Assembly (NCBI GenBank): GCA_013176395.1
Contig: JABMLP010000021.1
Coordinates: 1,102,148 to 1,166,147 of the forward strand
Direction of reading: 5' to 3'
DNA: 64,000 nt
DNA from: Venturia oleaginea
Lineage: Eukaryota > Ascomycota > Dothideomycetes > Venturiales > Venturiaceae
Shown here: positions 25,101 through 35,072 of the stretch, piece by piece
Numbering within the stretch: the stretch's first letter is position 1
How the letters are laid out: each line of letters starts with the position of its first letter
Translations under genes and position numbers: made by a program
Notes under the pieces: model-generated
Told to the model about the DNA's origin: nothing
Seen by the model: the letters and a program-made list of their open reading frames with translations, nothing else
Database searches by the model: none

Positions 25101-26023
25101 GTAGCATAGACGGACATACAGGCGCTGCAGCAGTCTGGCCGCTGAAAATACAGACGAGAAGCACGTATATGGGCCCTGAGACGACCTCCACGGTGTACGC
25201 AGCTGAAATTCAAGGAATAAATCTAGCGCTGCATATGGTTCAAACAGACATCGAGGCAGGAAACGAACGGAGAGACATCAATATCTTCACCGACAACCAG
25301 GCAGCGATACGCTCGCTGACAAGGCCGGAAGGCTGATCAGGAGCATACATTGTCAAGCGGATTGTACAACGGATCACACAACTTCACGAGTACGGAGCTA
25401 TCGTGAACATCTGATGGATCCCTGTCCACGAGGGAATTGACGGGAACGAGGCCGCTGACCAAGCCGCCAGGGAGGCCACTGGATGGAGAGAAGACGGAGA
25501 GGAAGGACCAAGAGCTGATATGCCACCGGAACTGTATCCGCTAAGAACGACACTCAAGACGTGGTGCTGGAAGGTAGTGAATAGACAATGGTTGACTAGC
25601 TGGAAATCCGAGACAAAGGGGAAAGCCACGAGAAGATACACACCTAAGCCTACTAAACGGGTGCTCCAGCTCCATCAAGACCGGAGCAAACGAGAAAGTG
25701 CGATCCTCGTACAGATGAGAACTGAAAAGATAGGGCTCAAGGCCTTCCTCTTCAGCTGACGTGTCCAAGGTATCCCAGACTCTAGGTGTGATTGCCGTGA
25801 AGGGATGCAGACCGTAGCCCATATCCTCCTGGAATGCCGCAAGTTCCGGGACATCCGGAGAGACGAGTTAGGCCGCTTCCCAGGACGAAACAACCTCCGG
25901 AATATCTTGACTACGCATAAGTTAGCCACCAAAGCTATCAGATTTATGGAAAAGACGCGGGTCCTTGGGCATAGTGGGATCGAAAACGCGCAGACGACGC
26001 TGAGCATTGAGGGGAGACTGTAG
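22144..26023 (+). pseudogene. LINE ORF2: endonuclease, reverse transcriptase, RNase H
   Basis: Begins MREKDQLNILQYNVRKSRD and AIQEPWRNP, the APE endonuclease start; DLNLHHRMWGG and DHDSDHLPISI are later endonuclease motifs. A one-base shift near 23135 moves the frame. The polymerase follows: KAPGPDGIPNKAL, AYRPIALLNTIGKAMD, LLLLDVSGAFDNVSH, then after a shift near 24105 QGSPLSPILY and the catalytic YIDDAAI. RNase H shows IYTDGSSIDG, STVYAAEIQGI and FTDNQAAI, and the end has TVAHILLECRKFRDIR. Internal stops occur at about 23514, 23829, 23886, 25335, 25411 and 25757; three look like CGA to TGA changes. The product cannot be made whole, so the copy is dead. Confidence 0.9.
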
Positions 26024-26292
26024 GTAGACGGAAAGCGAAACATGAGGCATTGCCTCTCGGAATCTAGATAGCACAGATGTACTGGTAGAATAACCGACAT
26101 TTACAAGAGCCATTGGGCATTTGGAAATAGTGGTTGAGGGAAAAGAGGGGGGATCGAGGGGATAGCTGGTCTTGTTTTGGTAAGCAGGGCGAAGTGGGAC
26201 GTGGTAGATCATATCACGTGTCGGATGTCTGATGAAGTCCCCCTAACCGGGCATAGCTGCGTGATTAAGCGGCTGCAACCGAGTAGGATAAA

Positions 26293-26317
26293 ATCAATCA
26301 ATCAATCAATCAATCAA
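26293..26317 (+). repeat. LINE 3' tail, TCAA microsatellite
   Basis: Six or so TCAA units end the element directly before the right target-site duplication. LINEs of the I and Tad groups commonly end in short tandem repeats rather than poly(A). Confidence 0.85.
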
Positions 26318-26331
26318 CCAGTAATAGCTTA
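26318..26331. repeat. LINE target-site duplication, right copy
   Basis: CCAGTAATAGCTTA, identical to 20143-20156. Confidence 0.88.
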
Positions 26332-26732
26332 CTAAAGCCGCGACTACACTTTCTTAGACTCTGTGGAAGGAATCCGTCTCCTAGCCTTCTACTTGGTTGA
26401 AATGGAAGAAAAGCGGGACGATAACAAAGCTGCTGTGGCTGCTGTGCAACCCCCAAACAAAAAGATGAGACGAGGGCGAGGAGGCGGATGATAGCCCAGA
26501 GAGTCTGGTTTATTAGATAAGAGATGGGCAGCATGTGTAACATCTGAATACAACGGCATTGTGCAGCATCTTACAACACTGACTTTAATCTAGAATCCCT
26601 CGAGGTACTTACAGCTCCCTTCGACCTTCGGTTTTGCTGCATTTTCTAGTTACTCACACGACTGCAATCAGTCCACAACTCGTACAAAACCAAGAGGCAT
26701 CACTCTTCCCAAGAAGTGATTCTTGGGAACAC

Positions 26733-26987
26733 ATGGCCAGTCCACCTCGAGCTCCCAACGTGCCGCTCCTCGTTCCAGGTCTCGATGAACTGCGCCATTT
26801 GGCCACGGCAAGCGAAGCAGCACACTTGTCATGTATGCGGACTACCTTTGCAGGTGTCCAGGCTACTCTTCAGCGTATGGAAGCCACTCTCGCAGACCAC
26901 ACTCGAATCCTCGCAGACCACGCTCAAAGCCACGCCAACCACGCCCAGAGATTCATAGAAATCGATAGCAAGATCGCAGCCTGTTAA
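26733..26987 (+). CDS. Small doubtful ORF with HA-rich heptads
   Basis: An 84-codon ORF starting MASPPRAPNVPLLVPGLDEL. Its C-terminal half, RMEATLADHTRILADHAQ and following DHAQ/NHAQ units, has heptad spacing that suggests a short coiled coil. No homologue comes to mind. It could be one exon of a larger gene or a chance ORF. The rest of 26332-27471 has no recognisable gene; a 68-codon ORF at 27135-27341 is also unsupported. Confidence 0.3.
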   Translation: MASPPRAPNVPLLVPGLDELRHLATASEAAHLSCMRTTFAGVQATLQRMEATLADHTRILADHAQSHANHAQRFIEIDSKIAAC

Positions 26988-27471
26988 GTCAAGCTACGAG
27001 TGATTTTCATATCTAGATAAGACTGACCATTTGTATTAGTGACTGTAACAACCTCGCTCACTTGCCCCATGTGCGGCCAACTATGCGGGATGTATCAACC
27101 AAGCAATCAATCAATCCCGCTAATATTCCGCTAAATGAAGTCTCCTTCCAACATGTCTGCTCTGCGGTTTACCCCGCGGTTCACCGTCAAGACCCTCCTT
27201 ACTGGCTCTCAGTGCTTGTTGAAGCATTCCCGCGTCGAAAAATCCATCTACGAAAAAGAATCAGCGCCTATTCGACACTTACGGTACTGGTGCTATGGTG
27301 CTGGAAAGTGTGAAATTGAATGTGGAAATGATGCGTGGTGATGGTGGTAACAGCGGCGTACAAGAGAAGGGGGAAGGAAGTAGGTCATCTAGTATCTAGA
27401 TCTAGGGGTATACAATCAATGTGTAAATTGTATGATGTGAAGCGCATGTAAAAAGGGTAGAAGTGTGAGGG

Positions 27472-30229
27472 CTAGAGAAGAGAGAAAGTCGGACGTCTCC
27501 TAGAAGCATGCGCAAGTCTAACACTACTTTGCCTCGAAATCGGAGTATACGGAGGCGTTTTCATGATAAAACCCTTCATGCGCTTCGGCGAACTTGAGCC
27601 AGGAGGTGGAAGTCCATGTTGAAATGAATTCCTGCGACCTTCGGTACTGCTGGTTATCTCGCCCACAGTCTGTTCTGGCTCCTCCCAAGAGCCATGAAAT
27701 GGACAAGGCGAATGAAAAATACAAGGGAGTGAGCAGCGCGATGAATAAGAAGATAGAGAATGTAGGGAAGTCGTACATCCACCTAATCCCTCGTCGTCGC
27801 TTTGTTCCGTCTGCTCGGTTTGTGGCGTCATAACGCCGGCGAGTTTGGCGCAAGGATCGGCCATGATATTGCGACCGCGGCTCTTCACACGCGCAGCCTT
27901 CGGTCTGTGTCGTGCATTTTCTTCTGCTTCTCGAGCACGCGAGGTAGTCTTGTCCGCACTTGTGCCGCGACGTTTGGTTTGGCGAAGTAGTTTGCGAATC
28001 TCAAGAAAGTAGGCCTCTAGCGCATCGATGAAGCGAGAAGTCTGTCGGTGCTTGGAGGAAGCACATATACTGACTGAACCATCTTTGATGATGTAGCCGA
28101 TACCAAAACCATCGCCAGAGGTAGGGCCGAATCCGAATTGTCTCAGTGAAGGGTTGCCACAATTGGAGGTGGACAGAATCGTCGTGTTAATCTTTTCCCA
28201 GCCAGCGTCGGCAAAGAGCGGAGGCATGTTATGCTGAACCTGATGTCCTTGCGGGCTTGTTGACTGAGAGCCATCATCCGATAACAACGACTTGAGCCCT
28301 GGCGAACCGACGATAATTTGTGGGTCACCATCCGGGATCGGGCTCGCCGAGCGTATCGACTCGGTGTCAGTGTTCGTCTCGTAGCCCTCGTCAAGCGATC
28401 GCTGCCAGATACAGTACAGAGCGTACAAGTGGCGATCGTGACCTTGCGCTTTGGCACTCTCTTTTGTGATGGCGCTATGTTTCATGCAAGCTTTCTTCAG
28501 AGCCTCAACCTTCTCGTTCGCTGGCTTATCGCCCCAGAAAGTTCGCACAAACTCGACAGATTCCTCTGTCACAGGGCGAATGGCTTCCGTTCGCCCATGG
28601 TAATACATTTTGGTCATGGCGGGCTCGTAGATATTTTCGATCCGTCCATATAAGCCGTAGTATGCTGCTTGGAATGCCATTTGGACAAAAGCATCTGGTG
28701 AAAAGCCCATGGACGTCATGAAGTTCTTCCCATAGTGACCAAATTCGAGGGTCTCAAACTCGTTCTGCTGGATGAAATCGGCCAAGCGCGTTTCGGCGAA
28801 GCGTAGGGCAATGCTAAGTTCAGGCACCATGTCCCACTCGAGTTTGTGCGGCGTTGTTTGCACGTCGCCGAAGCTCGCAGGATCTCGCTTGGCCGGATCC
28901 GGACTCGCTGATGCCCATAGAGTAGGGGCGTTTCCGTTGATAGTTCGTGCAAATCGAAGAATGGTGTCAGTGTACACATCGGACGCGAAACGCAAAACAG
29001 TGTGACCGTCGACACCAGTATGCTCGAAATTGATGCCAGCACTGCCGTTCTTGCACACGATGATCTGCAGTTTGTCGTACCAACGGTTGGTGCAAGTTCC
29101 GACCTGTACACCTTTCTCAACTTTGCTCGTTCCACAAAGCATGTTCATGCAGAGATCAGCCCCGGTCGTCGGCTCTGTATAGTCAAGACATAGAATAAAG
29201 AGAGCAGAGTCGACAATGTTCAAGCAGTCCGAATTGTTCGATCCCTCTTCTCTTTGTAACAGGTCTCGCAAACTTGACCAGACCTTGCGGTTTTCGGTGC
29301 TAAGAACACCCAAGGCTCCTTTGGCAGCATCTTGAATGGGCACTTGGGATGCATCATCAACAATGACCTGAAGGTTGAGGGCCATGTCCTTTTCTGTCAT
29401 GATGAGGTCCGAATTGTCGTCAAGTACATCGAACCAGTAAAACTGACCGTGGCACATGACAACGACATGTTTGGCATCAGGATCCTGACCGATTTGGCAG
29501 CCATGCTCGGTCGGAATTCTTGCTGTGCCGAAAAGCCGTGAGTACTGGTACATGTCCAACGGCTGACCACGTATCGCATCTGGAGGGAGTTCTTCTTTCC
29601 GCACAGCACGGACAAATGACAAGGCTGAAGTGACTAAAGAGGCGGCTCGGTTGACTTGGTTGTTCCTCGCTGGCGTTGGGTCGTCCTCGAGCAGGAAAAA
29701 AGGGTTCAGGTTGAGCACGACTGGATTATCGAAATTGAGGTATGAATCGTACCCTGGGCCTGTTAGTTGGAGTATCTCACTGTTGGTTTTTGGAACAATG
29801 TATCATACAAAACTGTTCGATGTAATTTGATTTCCCTTCTGCGTACTCCTTCAGCCTCGCTTGCAATTTTGGGCCTTCCAGTTGCAGAAATTCCTTGACT
29901 GAGATTTGAGTTTCGCGTTGTTCTTTTGTGCTCTGAAGTGGTCGAAGAGCGTCTACATATTTCTTGCACGTCGATTCAAGATCTGGGATGGGAAGTTGTG
30001 GTAACTTATCTTGGGCAGCGAAATTTATTCCAGGTTTTGAGCCGCCATTCTTCGATGTTGCGAGTGGATTTTGAGCTTCGTTGGAGTATGATTCTTGTAA
30101 AGCCTTTGCAGCCTCTGCAGAGCGAGCTCCATTCTGCTCCCCGTCCGTTTGAGACATGGTTCTGTGGGGTCCTTGCAAGTCTAGCGCCTGATCCAAAGAG
30201 GATGGTCGCGTAAATGTTCTGACTGCCAT
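27472..30229 (-). CDS. Carnitine O-acetyltransferase (cytosolic type)
   Basis: Choline/carnitine acyltransferase family; moves acetyl groups between CoA and carnitine so acetyl units can enter mitochondria during growth on acetate or fatty acids. Two exons, 29809-30229 and 27472-29759, give 902 aa. Exon 1 has the N-terminal block KLPQLPIPDLESTCKKYVDA. Exon 2 begins CPGYDSYLNFDNPVVLNLNP and contains NRWYDKLQIIVCKNG, the catalytic-His motif FEHTGVDGH, and FGPTSGDGFGIGYII near the end of the fold. There is no mitochondrial presequence and no C-terminal SKL-like signal, which fits the cytosolic FacC/Yat class. After the DDEGLGG stretch, the last 110 residues are low complexity and unlike the family; a missed intron or late frame change there is possible. 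A shorter start at MSQTDGEQ is possible. Confidence 0.88.
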
Positions 30230-31366
30230 AGTGAAGAGAAGTCAGTCAAGCATAGAGGGGTGAGATGAAGGTTGGTATAGAGAGCAACCGCAGAGCGCTG
30301 CGAAAGAAGTAATGACAATCCTGAAGGAAGTATGCCGGCATCGAGATTTTTAGCACACAACTTTAGAGACCATGAGAAACGAGGAAGTCGTTCAAAGGAC
30401 GTGTCAGGTCTTATAGTAATCAAGGGAGTACAAGGCTGGACGAAGGGAAAATACGTAGGTTGGCCTTGTATGGAAAGCCCCGCGACATTTCCATGTGAAA
30501 CGTGGGACTGGTGACAGGTCCTCCACAAGAGACAACGCAGCTGGATGTGGAAGCGCATGAACCGAGATGCCGGATCGAACCATGTGGGTATGGCGGTAGT
30601 AGTAAGGACGGAAGGGACTTTACTTACTGGGGTAATGATGTACGAATGCCTGATATCTCAGATACTGAGCGTTGGATTAGCGATCAAGTATCGACAACTA
30701 CGTACCTTGCTAGCTATCTAATCGTTGATTAGTAATGATGCTTAACGATGCCGCATGATCATAAGCTGTAGTGTGTTGGAGTGAGCTTGATCAGATACAA
30801 CAATCCTGTCTAACAATGGACTGATGAAGGCCGCAGCTATTGATCTGGCGGTACTTTGTGGAGCAGTGCCCGACGAGGCGGACGAGTGGAAGAGAAGGAA
30901 TATCCGGGTAGTACTAACCAGGAAAAGGATACAAGGGGTTTTCAGAGTGGATATGGTTGACGAGAGAGGATATACGGCCATTATGTATGGAAGCATCTAG
31001 CGGAGAGACGCAGGGCGAGAGTGGCTACTCTCACCTGCGGAGTCTCCTATCAGCGCTTTGAGGTCTCGGCCATCGCTGTGCAGTGAATGACGTTTCCCCA
31101 CACAGCTCGGACGACAGGAGGTGCATCGCGCGTGATGCCATGACTCCAAAACTAAACACCACGCCAAGCATCGCCGAATTCGCTTAATTCGCGCCAGCTG
31201 ATTAGTCCACGAAGAGCTCATCGTAAGTCGTTTGTCCTTGTTGTTGAGAAGGCACACATTACGCGTCGAATTGGGAGGAACGCGTCAAACTGATGTGGGG
31301 ACTTGGACAAGAAATAAAAAAAGACGCGACTTTCTCCCAGCATGACCGACCCGTCTCTCAGCCTCT
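30230..31366. other. Divergent intergenic region
   Basis: Between the starts of the carnitine acetyltransferase and rad57 genes, so it includes both promoters. No further gene or repeat recognised. Confidence 0.6.
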
Positions 31367-32717
31367 ATGACCGATCTTCTCCACGTGCTGCCTGAGTTTG
31401 AAACAGCAAAGTACTCTCATCTCATCCCATCTCTCGACAAAGCCCACATCACGACGGGCGACCTCTTAACCCTCGATGCTGCTGATATCGCCAAGAGAAC
31501 TCAGCTACCACCAGCCCAGGTAGCAAGGCTCGCAGAGACTGTACTTCAGGCTCTGCACAAAGCCATTGGTCTATCTGGCTGCATCCAGTCCAATGCGACG
31601 CGTCACGAACCAGAAAGCGCGTCGAAATGGCAGACAATCAGCACCTTGGACGACGAACTAGATTTGGCACTTGGTGGTGGAATTCCTACGGGCTACATGA
31701 CGGAAATTACTGGAGAGAGGTAGCACCACACCATCTTCTCATCTTACATACTCATGTCACTGACTACACCATAGTGGTGCCGGCAAGACGCAATTCCTCC
31801 TCACCCTCCTCCTCGCTGCTCAACTTCCACTGCCACATGGTCTCTCACGATCAACGCTATATATTTCGACAGAAGCCGCACTCTCCACTTCCAGGCTCAG
31901 TCAACTTCTTCGCACGAATACAATCCTATCCTCCCTCCCCGCCAACGAAAAGCCATCCTTGAGTCGGATACTCAGTATCCAGACTCCAGATTTAGAATCA
32001 CAGGAGCATATACTACGTTTTCAAGTACCTGTAGCAATAGAACGTCAGAATGTTGGCCTCATCGTCATTGACTCCATCGCTGCCAACTATCGCGCCGAGT
32101 TTGAAAGACCAGGAGGGACACAAGAGCAAGCCAATGGCAAAGGAATACAGCCCAAACACGGCCAGGCCACGGCAAACAATCCTGACAGACGCGCAGGACA
32201 AGCCATGGCGGAGAGAAAAATACAGCTGGTGCAGCTGGGGTCCTTTCTTCGCAATCTGGCACGTACCGAGAACATAGCTATCGTGATATCCAACCAAGTC
32301 GCCGATCGCTTCTCTCCTCAAAGCACTTCATATGCACCACCATCACAGCCACAACCATCCGGTCAAGCAGGCCTCCCTTCATCGACACCTTCAATAACTC
32401 CAGATCCGCTCACACTTGATCACCAACAACGCTGGTTCACAGGATGGGGAGACCTGCCACCATTTACTCCTGAGAATAACAGTCTCAAGACACCGAGTTT
32501 AGGACTGGTATGGGCAAATCAGATCGCGGCGAGAATAGCCTTGGTCAAAGAAGGACTTGGGGCAAGTGACAGCAGGAAACGGAAGAGGTGGATGAGAGTT
32601 GTATTTGCTCCTTGGGCCGGGCAAACCGCTGGGCTAGGTATTGAGTATGAGATTCTGGCAGAGGGAGTACGAGCCGTCGCATCAAAAGAGTCGGCAGAAG
32701 ATGATAATGAGACGTGA
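31367..32717 (+). CDS. rad57: Rad57 (Rhp57/XRCC3-like) recombination mediator
   Basis: RecA/Rad51 paralogue that with Rad55 stabilises Rad51 filaments in homologous recombination. Exons 31367-31719 and 31775-32717 give 431 aa. The only intron cuts the Walker A motif: exon 1 ends GYMTEITGE plus AG, and exon 2 opens with T completing Ser, then GAGKTQFLLTLLLAAQLP. Walker B is GLIVIDSIAANYR, followed by RNLARTENIAIVISNQVAD, both typical of the Rad57/XRCC3 branch. A helix-hairpin-helix-like N-terminus (ITTGDLLTLDAADIAKRTQL) precedes the core. The insert rich in Gln/Asn at about residues 225-255 is a fungal linker. A closely preceding ATG near 31341 is out of frame. Confidence 0.9.
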
Positions 32718-33206
32718 TGAAGACTTGACCAAACGCTCCTTCCACCAGAATGGGCATGTGACTTGGTATACTAATACTGACTTCATCAATTGAGTGTCCC
32801 CTGGATTCCAGAGATCAGTATGTTATTTCTGCAGATAAACTCTACTGCCTTGGAGATCGGTATCCTAAACCTATGGCGACGTCAAGAACCGGTTTGGCCA
32901 GATATCTAGCATCTAAAAAGATGTACCTCGAGGAACAACGGCGATGAATCATGCGCCATTTCCCCAATGGACGGTGAGGAAAGAGCGATGGCCGCTGTGT
33001 AGGGGGAATGCTTTCTCAGAATCTCCATCATCTAACCAAACTTCACCTCAACCCTACCACACGGCACCGACATCATCTGATAGCCACTCTACAGCACACG
33101 CACATATAAAGCAATCAGTTTCTCGCACTTTTCAGTATCCCTGAATACTTACACTAAAGACCCTTTTGTTTACACCCACTGTTCAATTGCGACGCCCTTC
33201 ACGGCT
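32718..33206. other. Intergenic
   Basis: Region between rad57 and the WW-domain gene; presumed terminator and promoter. The 33020-33200 part is C-rich on the plus strand, as often seen before fungal start codons. No gene seen. Confidence 0.55.
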
Positions 33207-35072
33207 ATGGCAGATCGGCGCCGCCCTTCACCACAGGTTCCCGCGGGATGGAGAGCAGTTTGGAATGGTGAGGGTCTTTACCATGTCCCCTTGAAGTTCC
33301 TGGTCCTAACATGTGTTACAGAATATCACCAGCGATACTTTTTCGTAAACGACATCGACACAACCAGGAGACCTACGTGGACCAACCCAATGTTGACAGA
33401 GCAACGCCGCGCTCGTGAGCTGAATCGTCGTGGTCCCTCTTCTGATCAGAGTAAAAAAGCCCCTAGGCCAGCGTTCGCGGAGCCTACCGCTCCCAGGATC
33501 GAAGAGCTTCCAATCTCGAATGCATCCGAGGAGGACGAATCACTCAGCCCACAAGTGTCGCCAACTTCTCAAAGCGTAACCTCCGAGACCCTCGAACCCA
33601 ACGCGCTTGAGCTGAGCCCTGGATCTAAACCTACAATCGAGAAGCCTTCAAGCTCATACCTCGCCATGGACGGAAACGAAGAGTATGGCCGTCTTCCACG
33701 TCGAGAGCGAATGGACCAATCGTCCGAGTCCACAAAGGAGAATCTGGGTCCACCTCTATCACCTCGTCGCGAGAAACTCAACGTGCATGATGCTGTAATT
33801 GAGCCTCGCGCTTCAGGACTTAAACTTGATCTCAGTGGGCCCTCTAATTCCTCCTCCCACCAATCCGAACCATCAGGACCAGATTACGAAGATCAGTCCA
33901 TCGTACATGGTTCTGTGGTTAGCACATACGACTGGAGGTCTGAGCCACCACTGAAAGAGCGTCCTGGTTCAATTTATGAAGCGTATGAGAGTCAACCTTT
34001 GCGACCCGAGGATGACTACATGATGTCTGGCGCACTCGGACCCGGATCGCCCGTCCGATCCCCTGCTCCCCACACCGAAGAACGTGGTCGACCTCGACTT
34101 CCTCCCCACGAAGAAGGCATCGAAACACAGTTTCCTAGCCTCGAGAGGGTCGTCGCCAACGATCCGCAACTGGAGGGTCAATCCGGTACAGACAATGAAG
34201 AAACTGTACACGTATCTGTTATCGAGCCTGAGAAGCCTGTCCATGAGACCAGGAAGTCACGAGGAAGATCTCTATCAAAAACAATGGATCGATTAAAGGA
34301 CCACTGGCAGAACTTGATACAAAGTGACCAAGATAAAGGCAAATATCCAATGAATCGTCACAGAAGTATGAAATACACCAAAAAATCGCAGGCCAGGTCT
34401 AGAGCACTGCAAGATACCAAAGCGACCTCTAAAGACGTGTTGGCCCAAGAGGGTGGGTTGGAGCCTTTCCCACCCTTCCAGACCGAGCCACTTCGACGTG
34501 AATCTCTTCCATACGAAACTCTCCGATCCGAGCCGATCCGACCCGAGCCTTCCCAATCCGAGCCGCGCACTACCCGAGCGAAACCTCGTGCTGCCCAGTC
34601 TCATTCTCCACCACCAATTCGTCCCCGAAGTCGGCGAACTCGTGTCGCCCGTTCCCACTCTCCACCGCGCCTTCGTGCTGAATCTCGGCAAGCCGGGGCC
34701 GATCAATCCCGATCTCCACCACATTTCCCTCCGCGAGTGCAGCGCCATAGAAATGCCCGCTCAACTCGCTCAGAGGAACGCCAGGATCCAGGAGTACAAC
34801 CTTCTTGGATGCCAGACATGAGTGACTTTGAGGGATCCGATGGTGCGCGATACTATTGGCTCGATCCCGAAGTCATCGCCGAGAAGGAGGAGGAAGCAAA
34901 GTATCGAAAGCTGGAGGCCGAGGCGGCGATGGACCATTGGAAGACGAATTTTAGGGCCAAGCCATATGAAGACCCGAGTTTACCTGTCAATGGGGGACCA
35001 ATGGGTATGGGTATGGGCATGGATACCTCGAGTAATGTTGGTCTTGGCGACCTGGCTTTTCAATTTTGCTAA
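33207..35072 (+). CDS. WW-domain protein with long charged tail
   Basis: Exons 33207-33267 and 33322-35072 give 603 aa. The intron splits an N-terminal WW domain: VPAGWRAVWN then EYHQRYFFVNDIDTTRRPTWTNP, with both signature Trp and the terminal Pro present. WW domains bind Pro-rich partners. The 54-bp intron has no stop and is a multiple of three, so unspliced RNA would encode 621 aa with the WW domain broken by 18 residues. The rest is disordered: acidic Ser/Pro-rich, then repeated Glu-Pro units (TEPLRRES, SEPIRPEPSQSEP) and RSHSPP repeats near residues 425-500 like SR-type phosphorylation sites. Residues 555-575 (DPEVIAEKEEEAKYRKLEAE) form a short charged helix, and a GMGMGM run precedes the end. 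Function unknown. Confidence 0.8.
   Translation: MADRRRPSPQVPAGWRAVWNGEGLYHVPLKFLVLTCVTEYHQRYFFVNDIDTTRRPTWTNPMLTEQRRARELNRRGPSSDQSKKAPRPAFAEPTAPRIEELPISNASEEDESLSPQVSPTSQSVTSETLEPNALELSPGSKPTIEKPSSSYLAMDGNEEYGRLPRRERMDQSSESTKENLGPPLSPRREKLNVHDAVIEPRASGLKLDLSGPSNSSSHQSEPSGPDYEDQSIVHGSVVSTYDWRSEPPLKERPGSIYEAYESQPLRPEDDYMMSGALGPGSPVRSPAPHTEERGRPRLPPHEEGIETQFPSLERVVANDPQLEGQSGTDNEETVHVSVIEPEKPVHETRKSRGRSLSKTMDRLKDHWQNLIQSDQDKGKYPMNRHRSMKYTKKSQARSRALQDTKATSKDVLAQEGGLEPFPPFQTEPLRRESLPYETLRSEPIRPEPSQSEPRTTRAKPRAAQSHSPPPIRPRSRRTRVARSHSPPRLRAESRQAGADQSRSPPHFPPRVQRHRNARSTRSEERQDPGVQPSWMPDMSDFEGSDGARYYWLDPEVIAEKEEEAKYRKLEAEAAMDHWKTNFRAKPYEDPSLPVNGGPMGMGMGMDTSSNVGLGDLAFQFC

Larger units (their letters stand above)
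20157..26317 (+). mobile_element. Non-LTR retrotransposon (Tad1/I-like LINE), decayed, 6.16 kb
   Basis: The segment is bracketed by a 14-bp direct repeat, CCAGTAATAGCTTA, at 20143-20156 and 26318-26331, and ends in a TCAA repeat tail, the structure left by target-primed reverse transcription. Inside, in order: remnant ORF1 with CCHC knuckles, an APE-type endonuclease, a reverse transcriptase, an RNase H and a C-terminal HILLEC zinc-finger-like motif. That order matches fungal Tad1 and the I group. Frameshifts and internal stops inactivate it. A stray copy of the element's own 3' end lies inside at about 21173-21505, so the element is chimeric or holds a nested insertion. Confidence 0.9.
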
